Below, piece by piece: positions 1 to 4,496 of a DNA stretch of 5,667 nt. The position numbers and the translations under genes are program-made. This stretch comes from Microcaldota archaeon. Lineage in GTDB: Archaea; Micrarchaeota; Micrarchaeia; Micrarchaeales; Micrarchaeaceae. The stretch lies in NCBI GenBank assembly GCA_021829015.1, contig JAJZOJ010000009.1, positions 1 through 5,667 of the forward strand, in the 5' to 3' direction. The notes under the pieces are model-generated. The model saw only the letters and a list, made by a program, of their open reading frames with translations. It was not told the origin of the DNA and searched no databases. Numbering within the stretch: position 1 is the first letter of the stretch; each line of letters begins with the position of its first letter.

Positions 1-84
1 GGCACCTACCTTGTCAACGTATCCGCGCAGAGCAGCTGCCCATCGAATTCCGCGGTCCAGTGCGTCTACATACAGTCCTCGTAG
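1..84 (+). CDS. C-terminal end of a probable secreted beta-sandwich protein (partial)
   Basis: The first frame is open from the left edge to a TAG at 82-84, giving 27 residues that begin GTYLVNVSA and end in VYIQSS. GTYxVxVSA is the usual look of the last strand of an Ig-like, PKD-like or similar beta-sandwich domain in extracellular proteins. The two cysteines (residues 13 and 21 of the visible part) flank a Ser/Asn/Pro-rich turn and could form a disulfide, which would fit a location outside the cytoplasm. This is an inference from a very short piece; the start, any signal peptide and the rest of the protein lie outside the window. Confidence 0.55.
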   Translation, partial: GTYLVNVSAQSSCPSNSAVQCVYIQSS

Positions 85-106
85 CACGGAATCTCCGCAC
101 AGAAAC

Positions 107-126
107 CGCGCTGCAGTGCATGCGCG
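107..126 (+). terminator. weak hairpin downstream of the partial secreted-protein gene
   Basis: CGCGC (107-111) and GCGCG (122-126) are perfect inverted arms around a ten-base interior, followed by a pyrimidine-rich run (TCTCCTTT). It sits 23 bases after the stop of the upstream gene. Archaeal termination depends mainly on T-rich tracts, so this is only a possible terminator. Confidence 0.2.
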
Positions 127-160
127 TCTCCTTTACTGCCGCTAACTGTGTTCATACTGC

Positions 161-170
161 ATAATTTAAA
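161..170 (+). promoter_or_regulatory. TATA box for the small basic protein gene
   Basis: ATAATTTAAA is the only AT-rich block in the 85-220 intergenic region. An archaeal TATA box here would start transcription near 190-195, giving a leader of about 25-30 bases before ATG 221. The rest of 85-220 shows no other gene. Confidence 0.5.
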
Positions 171-220
171 TCCTTTCACTGCGATTCAATCCGATCGACC
201 AGGCAACAGTGGATGGGAAC

Positions 221-445
221 ATGGCAAAGGGATTCAAACTCAAGTACGAGCAGCGCGAGGCCTTGAACGACGTCAAGAACCTCGTCATAAGCTACACCCC
301 AATATCAGGGTTCATAGATACTGCCAAGTTCATCAACAAGTGGTTCTTCAGGAGGAAAGTAACTCACAGATTGGGCAGAAAGATGAACAGGAGGTACAGG
401 ATGTTCGTACTTAGCAAGATCGCAAGAAAGTACGGCGGCCCGTAG
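221..445 (+). CDS. small basic protein of unknown function (74 aa)
   Basis: The protein begins MAKGFKLKYEQREAL and ends IARKYGGP. I do not recognise a family. It is strongly basic: the middle is moderately hydrophobic (VISYTPISGFIDTAKFINKWFF, residues about 22-43, too interrupted for a clear membrane helix) and the second half is rich in Arg and Lys (RRKVTHRLGRKMNRRYRM), suggesting nucleic-acid or ribosome binding. An in-frame GTG at 209 would add MDGN; I prefer ATG 221 because MAKGFK is a natural start and the TATA box at 161-170 leaves room for it. The last 82 bases are overlapped in antisense by the reverse-strand ORF at 364-744. Codon choice (AAG, AAC, AGG, ATA) matches the resident genes of the window, unlike the segment that follows. 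Confidence 0.75.
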   Translation: MAKGFKLKYEQREALNDVKNLVISYTPISGFIDTAKFINKWFFRRKVTHRLGRKMNRRYRMFVLSKIARKYGGP

Positions 446-744
446 CCGTCTGATAGGCTCCTCTTCGCTGCTACAGACCAAAAACCTAAAGGTAAATCTT
501 TAGCAATGCTGGTTATAGTTTCTTTAGTGGCATTGGGATTTTCTGAAATTAGCCATAATACATATCCTAATTCTACAAATGGTTGGCAATGAGAACGTAT
601 TCTTTCCAACATTTCTGGGCTTGCTAATCTGCTGCACGCTATGCTAGCGCAGGTTCCCCAGTTCCAATTCAACTGATTAGCTACATTGTTGAAACTATTC
701 TTGTCCCCAACATGGTTCAGGCCCCATATCATTGCTATATCCAT
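364..744 (-). CDS. LRV/HEAT-like helical-repeat protein in an AT-rich insert, with overprinted tail
   Basis: This 126-residue ORF contains repeat units resembling leucine-rich repeat variant (LRV) proteins. ENPNATKETITSIAKD (68-83) fits the LRV pattern of xNPxxPxExLxxLAxD, and LASPEMLERIRSH (40-52) looks like the preceding unit; residues 10-38 may be a more degenerate one. Such repeats form helical solenoids used for protein contacts; no catalytic residues are visible. Support for expression: GGTGAT lies six bases before ATG 744 and a TATA-like block lies near 791-799. Residues 101-126 are encoded antisense to the 3' end of the neighbouring basic-protein gene and form a hydrophobic stretch (FLAILLSTNILYLLFIFL, 106-123) unlike the repeats. 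The original reading frame may therefore have been cut at about residue 99 and now reads into unrelated DNA. AT-rich codons differ from the neighbours. It may be a decaying transferred gene fragment rather than a working gene. Confidence 0.45.
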   Translation of the reverse strand: MDIAMIWGLNHVGDKNSFNNVANQLNWNWGTCASIACSRLASPEMLERIRSHCQPFVELGYVLWLISENPNATKETITSIAKDLPLGFWSVAAKRSLSDGYGPPYFLAILLSTNILYLLFIFLPNL

Positions 745-750
745 AAGTGA

Positions 751-803
751 ATCACCAGTTGGCGTGGTAAAAGAGTGTGGGAAGCTCTAAAAATACATTT
801 ATG
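751..803 (-). promoter_or_regulatory. TATA-like box and Shine-Dalgarno site for the LRV-like ORF
   Basis: On the reverse strand, AAATGTATTTTTAG (about 801-788) is a plausible TATA element that would start transcription near 770. GGTGAT (756-751) is a six-base match to the archaeal GGAGGTGAT ribosome binding site and lies six bases before ATG 744, supporting that start. More TATA-like sequence lies further upstream at 848-876. Confidence 0.4.
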
Positions 804-915
804 ATTTCTGAAGAAGAACAACAAGATAAAGTCACAAACCGCTACAAATATAACTTATAAACTATCTTTTATACATAGTCCGATTTTGGGTGTTAGCTAT
901 ATCCCAAAAGTAGTA

Positions 916-988
916 CGGGGAGCCGGAGATTTGAACTCCGATCGCCAGCGCCCAAGGCTGGTAGTCTGCCAGGTTAGCGTAGCTCCCC
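916..988 (-). tRNA. tRNA-Pro (anticodon UGG)
   Basis: Read on the reverse strand, the acceptor arm GGGGAGC pairs perfectly with GCTCCCC, the anticodon stem CCAGC/GCTGG is perfect around the loop CTTGGGC (anticodon TGG, reading proline CCN codons), and the T stem CGGAG/CTCCG encloses TTCAAAT. T8, A14, G18-G19 and A21 are in place. The D stem is unusual: with this alignment 10-25 is C-T and 12-23 is C-A, leaving only G11-C24 and a T13-G22 wobble. The discriminator is G (916) and no CCA is encoded. No intron is seen. Transcription probably starts from the AT-rich region shared with rfcS, and a short T run (905-908 on the reverse strand) may end it. Confidence 0.88.
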
Positions 989-1000
989 ATTTTACGACGG

Positions 1001-1031
1001 ATAAATATTGGGGAAAGGTTAATAAATACTT
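1001..1031. promoter_or_regulatory. rfcS: divergent promoter region for rfcS and tRNA-Pro
   Basis: TTAATAAATACTT (1019-1031) on the forward strand is a TATA box that would start rfcS transcription near 1050, about ten bases before ATG 1061. The same block read in reverse (AGTATTTATTAA) would start near 999, about ten bases before the tRNA. A second block, ATAAATATT (1001-1009), lies only about 17 bases from the mature tRNA 5' end, so it is less well placed. One symmetric TATA element may serve both genes. Confidence 0.5.
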
Positions 1032-1060
1032 TTCACGAAATATGTATCTGTGGGGTCCTT

Positions 1061-2032
1061 ATGCCAGTAGATCTTCTTCCATGGACAGAGAAATACAGGC
1101 CCAAATCCCTTAACGACGTCATAGGCCAGAAGCTAATCGTCGAGCGCCTCAAGTCATTCGTCAAGAGGGGGAACTTCCCTAATATGATATTCGCGGGCAC
1201 TGCAGGCATAGGGAAGACCGCCTGTGCGATAGCGATGGCACGCGACCTCTACGGCGAGGATCTGGGATCAGCGCTCAAGGAGATGAATGCGAGCGACAGC
1301 CGTGGCATAGACGTGATACGCGGAGAAGTGAAGGAGTTCGCCAAGACGATACCAATCGCAAAGGTTCCCCTTAAGATAATATTCCTTGACGAATCGGATG
1401 CGCTCACCTCAGACGCGCAGCATGCCCTTAGGAGGACCATGGAGGTCTTCGCATCTGAGACGCGATTCATACTCAGCGCCAACTACGCGAGCAAGATAAT
1501 AGAGCCCATACAGAGCAGGTGCATAGTATTCAGGTTCAAGCCCCTCACGGAAGAGGACATGAAGGTGTACGTGAAGAGGATTGCCGAGGGCGAGGACCTT
1601 GAGATGGACGACAAGGCGGTAGAGGCCCTCATATACGTGGGCGACGGGGACCTGAGGAGGCTCACCAACGTGCTCCAGAGCGCAGCAATACAGAACAAGA
1701 AGATAACTGAGACTAGCATATACGACATTGCCGCACGCGCCCGCCCCAAGGAGATAATAGCGATGCTCAATTATGCCGCATCCGGCAACTTCGACAGCGC
1801 GCGGAACGAGCTGGACAACCTTATGCTTAGGAACGGGATGAGCGCGGAGGACATACTAACGCAGTGCTACAGGGAGGTCCAGAACATGGCGATAGAGGAG
1901 AGGGCGAAGCTAGCCATCATAAAGGACATAGGGGAATGCAACTTCAGGGTCGTGGAGGGCGCGAACGAGCGCATACAGATAGAGGCGCTCATAGCAGGGA
2001 TAGCCCTCAGGGCGAAGGGCAAGCCTTCCTGA
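1061..2032 (+). CDS. rfcS: replication factor C small subunit (sliding-clamp loader ATPase)
   Basis: This 323-residue protein is the usual length for archaeal RfcS, an AAA+ ATPase that with the large subunit RfcL opens the PCNA ring and loads it at primer-template junctions. The N-terminal PWTEKYRPKSLNDVIGQ is the RFC signature. Walker A is GTAGIGKT (46-53), a variant of the common GPPGTGKT that keeps the essential glycines, Lys52 and Thr53. Walker B is IIFLDESD (106-113), sensor 1 is around Asn141, the SRC arginine-finger motif is 152-154, and sensor 2 is GDLRR (196-200). The C-terminal third is the helical collar. ATG 1061 is the first start and fits the promoter just upstream. The gene ends seven bases from the convergent stop at 2040. 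RfcL is not in the window. It is an ordinary resident housekeeping gene. Confidence 0.97.
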   Translation: MPVDLLPWTEKYRPKSLNDVIGQKLIVERLKSFVKRGNFPNMIFAGTAGIGKTACAIAMARDLYGEDLGSALKEMNASDSRGIDVIRGEVKEFAKTIPIAKVPLKIIFLDESDALTSDAQHALRRTMEVFASETRFILSANYASKIIEPIQSRCIVFRFKPLTEEDMKVYVKRIAEGEDLEMDDKAVEALIYVGDGDLRRLTNVLQSAAIQNKKITETSIYDIAARARPKEIIAMLNYAASGNFDSARNELDNLMLRNGMSAEDILTQCYREVQNMAIEERAKLAIIKDIGECNFRVVEGANERIQIEALIAGIALRAKGKPS

Positions 2033-2039
2033 ATGCCCG

Positions 2040-2228
2040 TCAGCCCTGGACAGTCTTGTTCCCGAATATGCCTTCCCTTACCTCGTCGAGGCTCTCCGCC
2101 TTCCTAAGCAGTCTTTCCAGGTCAGCCAGGGCCCTGTCTACCCTTATGTACCCTTCCCTGTGGTAGTTTTCCTCGCTTTTCGCGCTGCGCTTCCATCGTG
2201 CTTCTATGCTATCGTTTTGCTTCTGCAT
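2040..2228 (-). CDS. small charged helical protein of unknown function (62 aa)
   Basis: The protein begins MQKQNDSIEARWKR and is dense in Glu, Lys and Arg. Residues about 27-53 (from YIRVDRALADLERLL to SLDEV) have a heptad-like spacing of Ile, Val, Leu and Ala and could form an amphipathic or coiled-coil helix. I do not recognise it, and no catalytic motif is visible. It begins 15 bases after the stop of the 131-residue gene upstream on the same strand, so the two are probably co-transcribed. AAGGTAAG before the start is a partial ribosome binding site. It ends seven bases from the rfcS stop, tail to tail. Its short length leaves some doubt, but the spacing and the codon use (AGG, GCC, CTG) fit a real gene. 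Confidence 0.55.
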   Translation of the reverse strand: MQKQNDSIEARWKRSAKSEENYHREGYIRVDRALADLERLLRKAESLDEVREGIFGNKTVQG

Positions 2229-2243
2229 GCTCTTACCTTATAA

Positions 2244-2639
2244 TTAGTCAGATCCTTCAATGTGGCGGTGATAGATTTTTGCCGGAAGGTCGTTTATCGC
2301 ATCGGTGAGCCAGTGTATCCTGGAGTCCAGGGTGTACCCGTTCGACCTCGCAACCTTGACTGCCGCCTCGGCAAACGCCGCAACTACGTCCTTCCTGGTC
2401 GCTATGGTCCAGTCTGGCACGTTATGGGTCCTCAGCTCCATTATGTTGGTCCTGATATCCCTTCCCATGTGCATTCCGACTACGTAGTTGACCTTGACCT
2501 CATGCCCATCTGCTATAACGGAAAGCCTTCCGCAACCGTCCCTGAGCTCATGGGTCACGTTAGGCCCCGAGGTATGGATCAGTTCGTCCTTGTGCGGCCC
2601 CCTTGCTACAGTCCATCGAATTGCCTTGCTGGCTTCCAT
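2244..2639 (-). CDS. conserved-looking protein of unknown function (131 aa)
   Basis: I do not recognise this family. The first two thirds alternate short strands and charged turns (RWTVARGPHKDE, LSVIADGHEVKVNYVVGMHMG), with several histidines (16, 22, 30, 46, 57). The last third looks helical: DVVAAFAEAAVKVARSNG (84-101), then IHWLTDAINDLPAKIYH. There is no signal peptide or membrane segment, so it is probably a soluble cytoplasmic alpha/beta protein. It has its own promoter at 2675-2684 and probably forms a two-gene unit with the 62-residue gene 15 bases downstream. The forward-strand frame over the same bases is open too (2262-2672), but its Pro/Cys/Tyr-rich translation and lack of a promoter make the reverse strand the better choice. 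Confidence 0.7.
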   Translation of the reverse strand: MEASKAIRWTVARGPHKDELIHTSGPNVTHELRDGCGRLSVIADGHEVKVNYVVGMHMGRDIRTNIMELRTHNVPDWTIATRKDVVAAFAEAAVKVARSNGYTLDSRIHWLTDAINDLPAKIYHRHIEGSD

Positions 2640-2674
2640 TGCACCACGTGTTTGGAGGATAATTTCATGTAGGT

Positions 2675-2684
2675 GGTATAAATC
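2675..2684 (-). promoter_or_regulatory. TATA box for the two-gene unknown unit
   Basis: Reverse-strand GATTTATACC lies 36-45 bases before ATG 2639. Transcription would start near 2654 and give a leader of about 15 bases. The box lies after the stop of the 229-residue gene, so the two-gene unit need not depend on read-through. Confidence 0.5.
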
Positions 2685-2721
2685 GCTTTTGTACAGCCTG
2701 TACGCTGTGAAAAGGCCTGGC

Positions 2722-3411
2722 CTACTCTAAGGATACCTCCAGCTGCCCTGCATATGATGTCTGTGGGGCCTGTATGTACAGGTTGGCTATGCAGCTGTTC
2801 GGGTCATTGACCTTTATCGGAAGCTTTGGGTCTGATCCAGCGAACATGAACGGGCTTGCTATGGATATCCTGCTTACCGTGTCCCCGAATGTAAGGGCCT
2901 TGTAGAGCTGCACCTTCTCCGTGAATATCTGGCCCTTAGGTATGCTGAGTATCCTCGAGGATGTCTCTATAGGGACGTCCTTTCCCTTCCACTTGAGCAC
3001 CGTTTCCTTTATCTCCACGTGAATCATCTCCGGGTCGTCGGATTCCAAGGATATGCTTATTGGCCCTGAGTAATTGTGGGTCGGCCCATTTATCCTGAGC
3101 TTGAATACCACCTTCTCCTCGGGGTTTATCGTTATCGGGGCATTGGGCTCTGCTGACACCAGTGAGAAGGGCTCCGATACCTTTATCGCATTGACCTTTA
3201 TGGGCTCAGCCTTCTGCGACTTGAAGTCCGCGGCCTCGGTCAGCATGTCGGAATGGGTCTTGTTCCTGAACGGTATCTCTATGTAGAACGGGTTCTCCGT
3301 CGCGGTGAAGCCCTCCAACCCGTGCGTGTTACCGTGCAGCTTGACGTTTACCGCGGTTATGGTTATCTTAGGCTTGCCGCTGCCTCCCTTTAGGATGTCT
3401 AAAAAGCCCAT
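2722..3411 (-). CDS. two-domain beta-rich protein of unknown function (229 aa)
   Basis: The protein starts MGFLDILKGGSGKPK, a short amphipathic helix and Gly-rich linker that could touch a membrane or partner, followed by alternating beta strands to the end. Two sandwich-like halves can be guessed: about 15-130 (ITITAVNVKLHG, FYIEIPFRNKT, KVVFKLRINGP, GPISISLES) and about 132-229 (VEIKETVLKWKG, KVQLYKALTFG, ANLYIQAP, QLEVSLE). GPTHNYSGPISISLES and APQTSYAGQLEVSLE look like the same closing strand pair repeated, suggesting internal duplication. There is no signal peptide, catalytic motif or transmembrane helix, and only one cysteine. The architecture recalls arrestin-like or Ig-like scaffolds, but I cannot assign a family. 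It is divergent from the peroxiredoxin gene over a 46-base promoter region. Confidence 0.75.
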   Translation of the reverse strand: MGFLDILKGGSGKPKITITAVNVKLHGNTHGLEGFTATENPFYIEIPFRNKTHSDMLTEAADFKSQKAEPIKVNAIKVSEPFSLVSAEPNAPITINPEEKVVFKLRINGPTHNYSGPISISLESDDPEMIHVEIKETVLKWKGKDVPIETSSRILSIPKGQIFTEKVQLYKALTFGDTVSRISIASPFMFAGSDPKLPIKVNDPNSCIANLYIQAPQTSYAGQLEVSLE

Positions 3412-3457
3412 GGTATCAATTTATAAAAGTGCAGTCAAAGTATAAAATGGTGTTGCA
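3412..3457. promoter_or_regulatory. interleaved divergent promoters with two TATA boxes
   Basis: TTTATAAAAG (3420-3429) lies 29-38 bases before the peroxiredoxin ATG (3458). TATAAAAT (3441-3448), read in reverse as ATTTTATA, lies 30-37 bases before the ATG at 3411. Each box is therefore nearer to the other gene's start, and each would yield a leader of only about seven bases. The two pre-initiation complexes would overlap, so the genes may be transcribed in alternation or regulated jointly. Confidence 0.6.
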
Positions 3458-3910
3458 ATGCTGAGAAAGGGAAGCAAGGCCCCGGATTTCAGGCTGAAGG
3501 GAAGCGATGGCAGGATGCACAGGCTTGCCGAATTCAAGGGAAAGCGGATAGTTCTTTACTTCTACCCCAGGGACAATACCCCTGGCTGCACGATAGAGGC
3601 CAAGGGCTTCAACAAGTCCCTGCCCAGGTTCAGGAAGTCTGGCGTCGAGGTCATAGGGGTAAGCAATGACGGAATAAGCTCTCACAGGTCATTCCGCAGC
3701 AAGTGCTCATTGAAGTTTTTGCTGCTTTCCGACCCGAAGAGCTCCATAATAAAGAAGTACGGCGCCTACGGGAGCCGCGGCATATTCGGGATTGGAACGC
3801 TGAGGAAAACCTTCGTAATAGACAAAAACCTGAAGATAGCGAAGATATACGAGAAGGTGAGGCCCCTGGGCCATGACAGGGAGGTTCTCTCCTTCCTGGC
3901 TCAGAGGTAG
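3458..3910 (+). CDS. peroxiredoxin, PrxQ/BCP family (thiol peroxidase)
   Basis: This 150-residue protein has the full PrxQ/BCP pattern: GSKAPDFRL at the N-terminus, then YFYPRDNTPGCT with peroxidatic Cys44 and its Thr41/Pro42 environment, and Arg116 before TFVID as the probable active-site arginine. It reduces hydrogen peroxide and organic hydroperoxides in the cytoplasm, with electrons from a thioredoxin-like partner. The resolving cysteine common in E. coli BCP, five residues after the peroxidatic one, is Lys49 here; the only other cysteine is Cys83 in the following helix (RSFRSKCSLKF), matching the PrxQ subtype that resolves from that helix. ATG 3458 fits the TATA box at 3420-3429 with an almost absent leader. 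The stop overlaps the convergent RHH gene by ten bases. Confidence 0.93.
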   Translation: MLRKGSKAPDFRLKGSDGRMHRLAEFKGKRIVLYFYPRDNTPGCTIEAKGFNKSLPRFRKSGVEVIGVSNDGISSHRSFRSKCSLKFLLLSDPKSSIIKKYGAYGSRGIFGIGTLRKTFVIDKNLKIAKIYEKVRPLGHDREVLSFLAQR

Positions 3911-4122
3911 CCGAGCTCCCTGAGGCGGTTCCTTATTATCTCCGCCTCGTAGTCTGCCTTCTTGTTGCCCTTCTCGCTCAGGACCTCCCTAAGTATGAAT
4001 GCCACGTATCCTGAGACCGAGGGGAACCCAGTTCCCTCTATGTGCCTCTCCACCTTCTTGAACAGCTGCCTCGGTATTGAGATGCTCGTGAACTCTATCC
4101 TTTTTTCCCTTACGACCTTCAT
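3901..4122 (-). CDS. ribbon-helix-helix (CopG/Arc-like) DNA-binding regulator (73 aa)
   Basis: A basic N-terminus is followed by the strand IEFTSISIP (9-17), helix PRQLFKKVERHIEG (17-30), the turn GTGFPSVSG (30-38) and helix YVAFILREVLSE (39-50). This is the order of the RHH fold, in which paired strands of a dimer read the DNA major groove. The tail AEIIRNRLRELGYL (60-73) is a separate helix, closely similar to the tail of the CysD-like enzyme at 4497-5288. The gene diverges from the operon holding that enzyme across a palindrome-rich region, where one inverted repeat covers its own TATA box, suggesting autoregulation and control of the operon. Its stop overlaps the peroxiredoxin stop tail to tail by ten bases, so the peroxiredoxin is probably not a target. 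The DNA-binding assignment is firm; the targets are inferred. Confidence 0.85.
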   Translation of the reverse strand: MKVVREKRIEFTSISIPRQLFKKVERHIEGTGFPSVSGYVAFILREVLSEKGNKKADYEAEIIRNRLRELGYL

Positions 4123-4129
4123 TGTACCG

Positions 4130-4194
4130 CTAATTACTGCTGCAGAAAGCTATTTATAGCTAATTATGCATAAATGTTATTGATTATACATAAT
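4130..4194. promoter_or_regulatory. palindrome-rich divergent promoter, candidate RHH operators
   Basis: Three perfect inverted repeats lie in 47 bases: AGCTA-TTTA-TAGCT (4148-4161), TTATGCATAA (4164-4173) and ATTAT-AC-ATAAT (4183-4194). GCTAATTA also occurs twice as a direct repeat (4130-4137 and 4159-4166). The first palindrome holds the TATA box suited to the RHH gene (start near 4129). The third holds the one suited to the forward operon (start near 4213, almost leaderless for ATG 4215). RHH proteins bind short symmetric sites and often block promoters, so these are good operator candidates. Confidence 0.5.
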
Positions 4195-4214
4195 GATAAT
4201 CGTGCGTGAGTGAA

Positions 4215-4496
4215 ATGGCGGGAAACAAGTTCATAGAGGAGTTCAACAGGAACCCCACCGAGGAGAACTGGAAAAAGTTCGAGGGCGTCATGAAAAAGGA
4301 CAAGGCCAGGTACTACTACGTCGCATTCCCTGCGGGGGTTAAGGGCAAGGGCAGCCTGAAGGATGCCTATGCGGTCATATACAACGGGCAGAGGAAGCAG
4401 CTGTACAAGATACCCGTGATGAAGAAGACGAAGAAGGGGATAGAGGGCGCAACGATACACCTCATGGGATTGGAGGTAAATAGGAGGGCGATTTGA
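4215..4496 (+). CDS. small basic protein of unknown function, partner of the CysD-like enzyme (93 aa)
   Basis: I do not recognise this family. The N-terminal third looks helical and charged (KFIEEFNRNPTEENWKKFEG), followed by a likely beta region with aromatic residues (RYYYVAFPAG, 34-43), a Gly/Lys loop, strands AYAVIYNGQ and KQLYKIPVM, a basic turn and a last strand ATIHLMGLEV. There are no cysteines and no signal or membrane segment. It could be a small nucleic-acid- or protein-binding domain, but nothing proves that. An in-frame GTG at 4206 would add VSE; ATG 4215 is preferred because MAGNKF is a natural start and the predicted transcription start is near 4213. Its stop is immediately followed by the ATG of the CysD-like gene, which implies translational coupling and a shared job. 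Confidence 0.75.
   Translation: MAGNKFIEEFNRNPTEENWKKFEGVMKKDKARYYYVAFPAGVKGKGSLKDAYAVIYNGQRKQLYKIPVMKKTKKGIEGATIHLMGLEVNRRAI
4483..4492 (+). promoter_or_regulatory. Shine-Dalgarno site of the CysD-like gene
   Basis: GGAGGGCGAT is close to the archaeal GGAGGTGAT and its GGAGG core ends nine bases before ATG 4497, favouring that start over the ATG at 4500. It lies inside the end of the upstream gene, as expected for a coupled second gene. Another GGAGGT at 4472-4477 is too far away. Confidence 0.6.

Noticed and set aside
148..414. Forward open frame overlapping the small basic protein gene
   Set aside because: It is a shifted frame whose start precedes the TATA box at 161-170; the translation is low-complexity Gln/Arg-rich.
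446..988. Integrase-type insertion at the tRNA with an attachment repeat
   Set aside because: No copy of the tRNA 3' end was found elsewhere in the window and no integrase is present.
886..1113. Forward open frame across the tRNA and the rfcS start
   Set aside because: It reads through the antisense of a well-folded tRNA and into rfcS in the wrong frame.
2262..2672. Forward open frame (136 codons) opposite the 131-residue gene
   Set aside because: It lacks a promoter and has an odd Pro/Cys/Tyr-rich composition, while the reverse frame has a TATA box, an operon partner and normal codon use.
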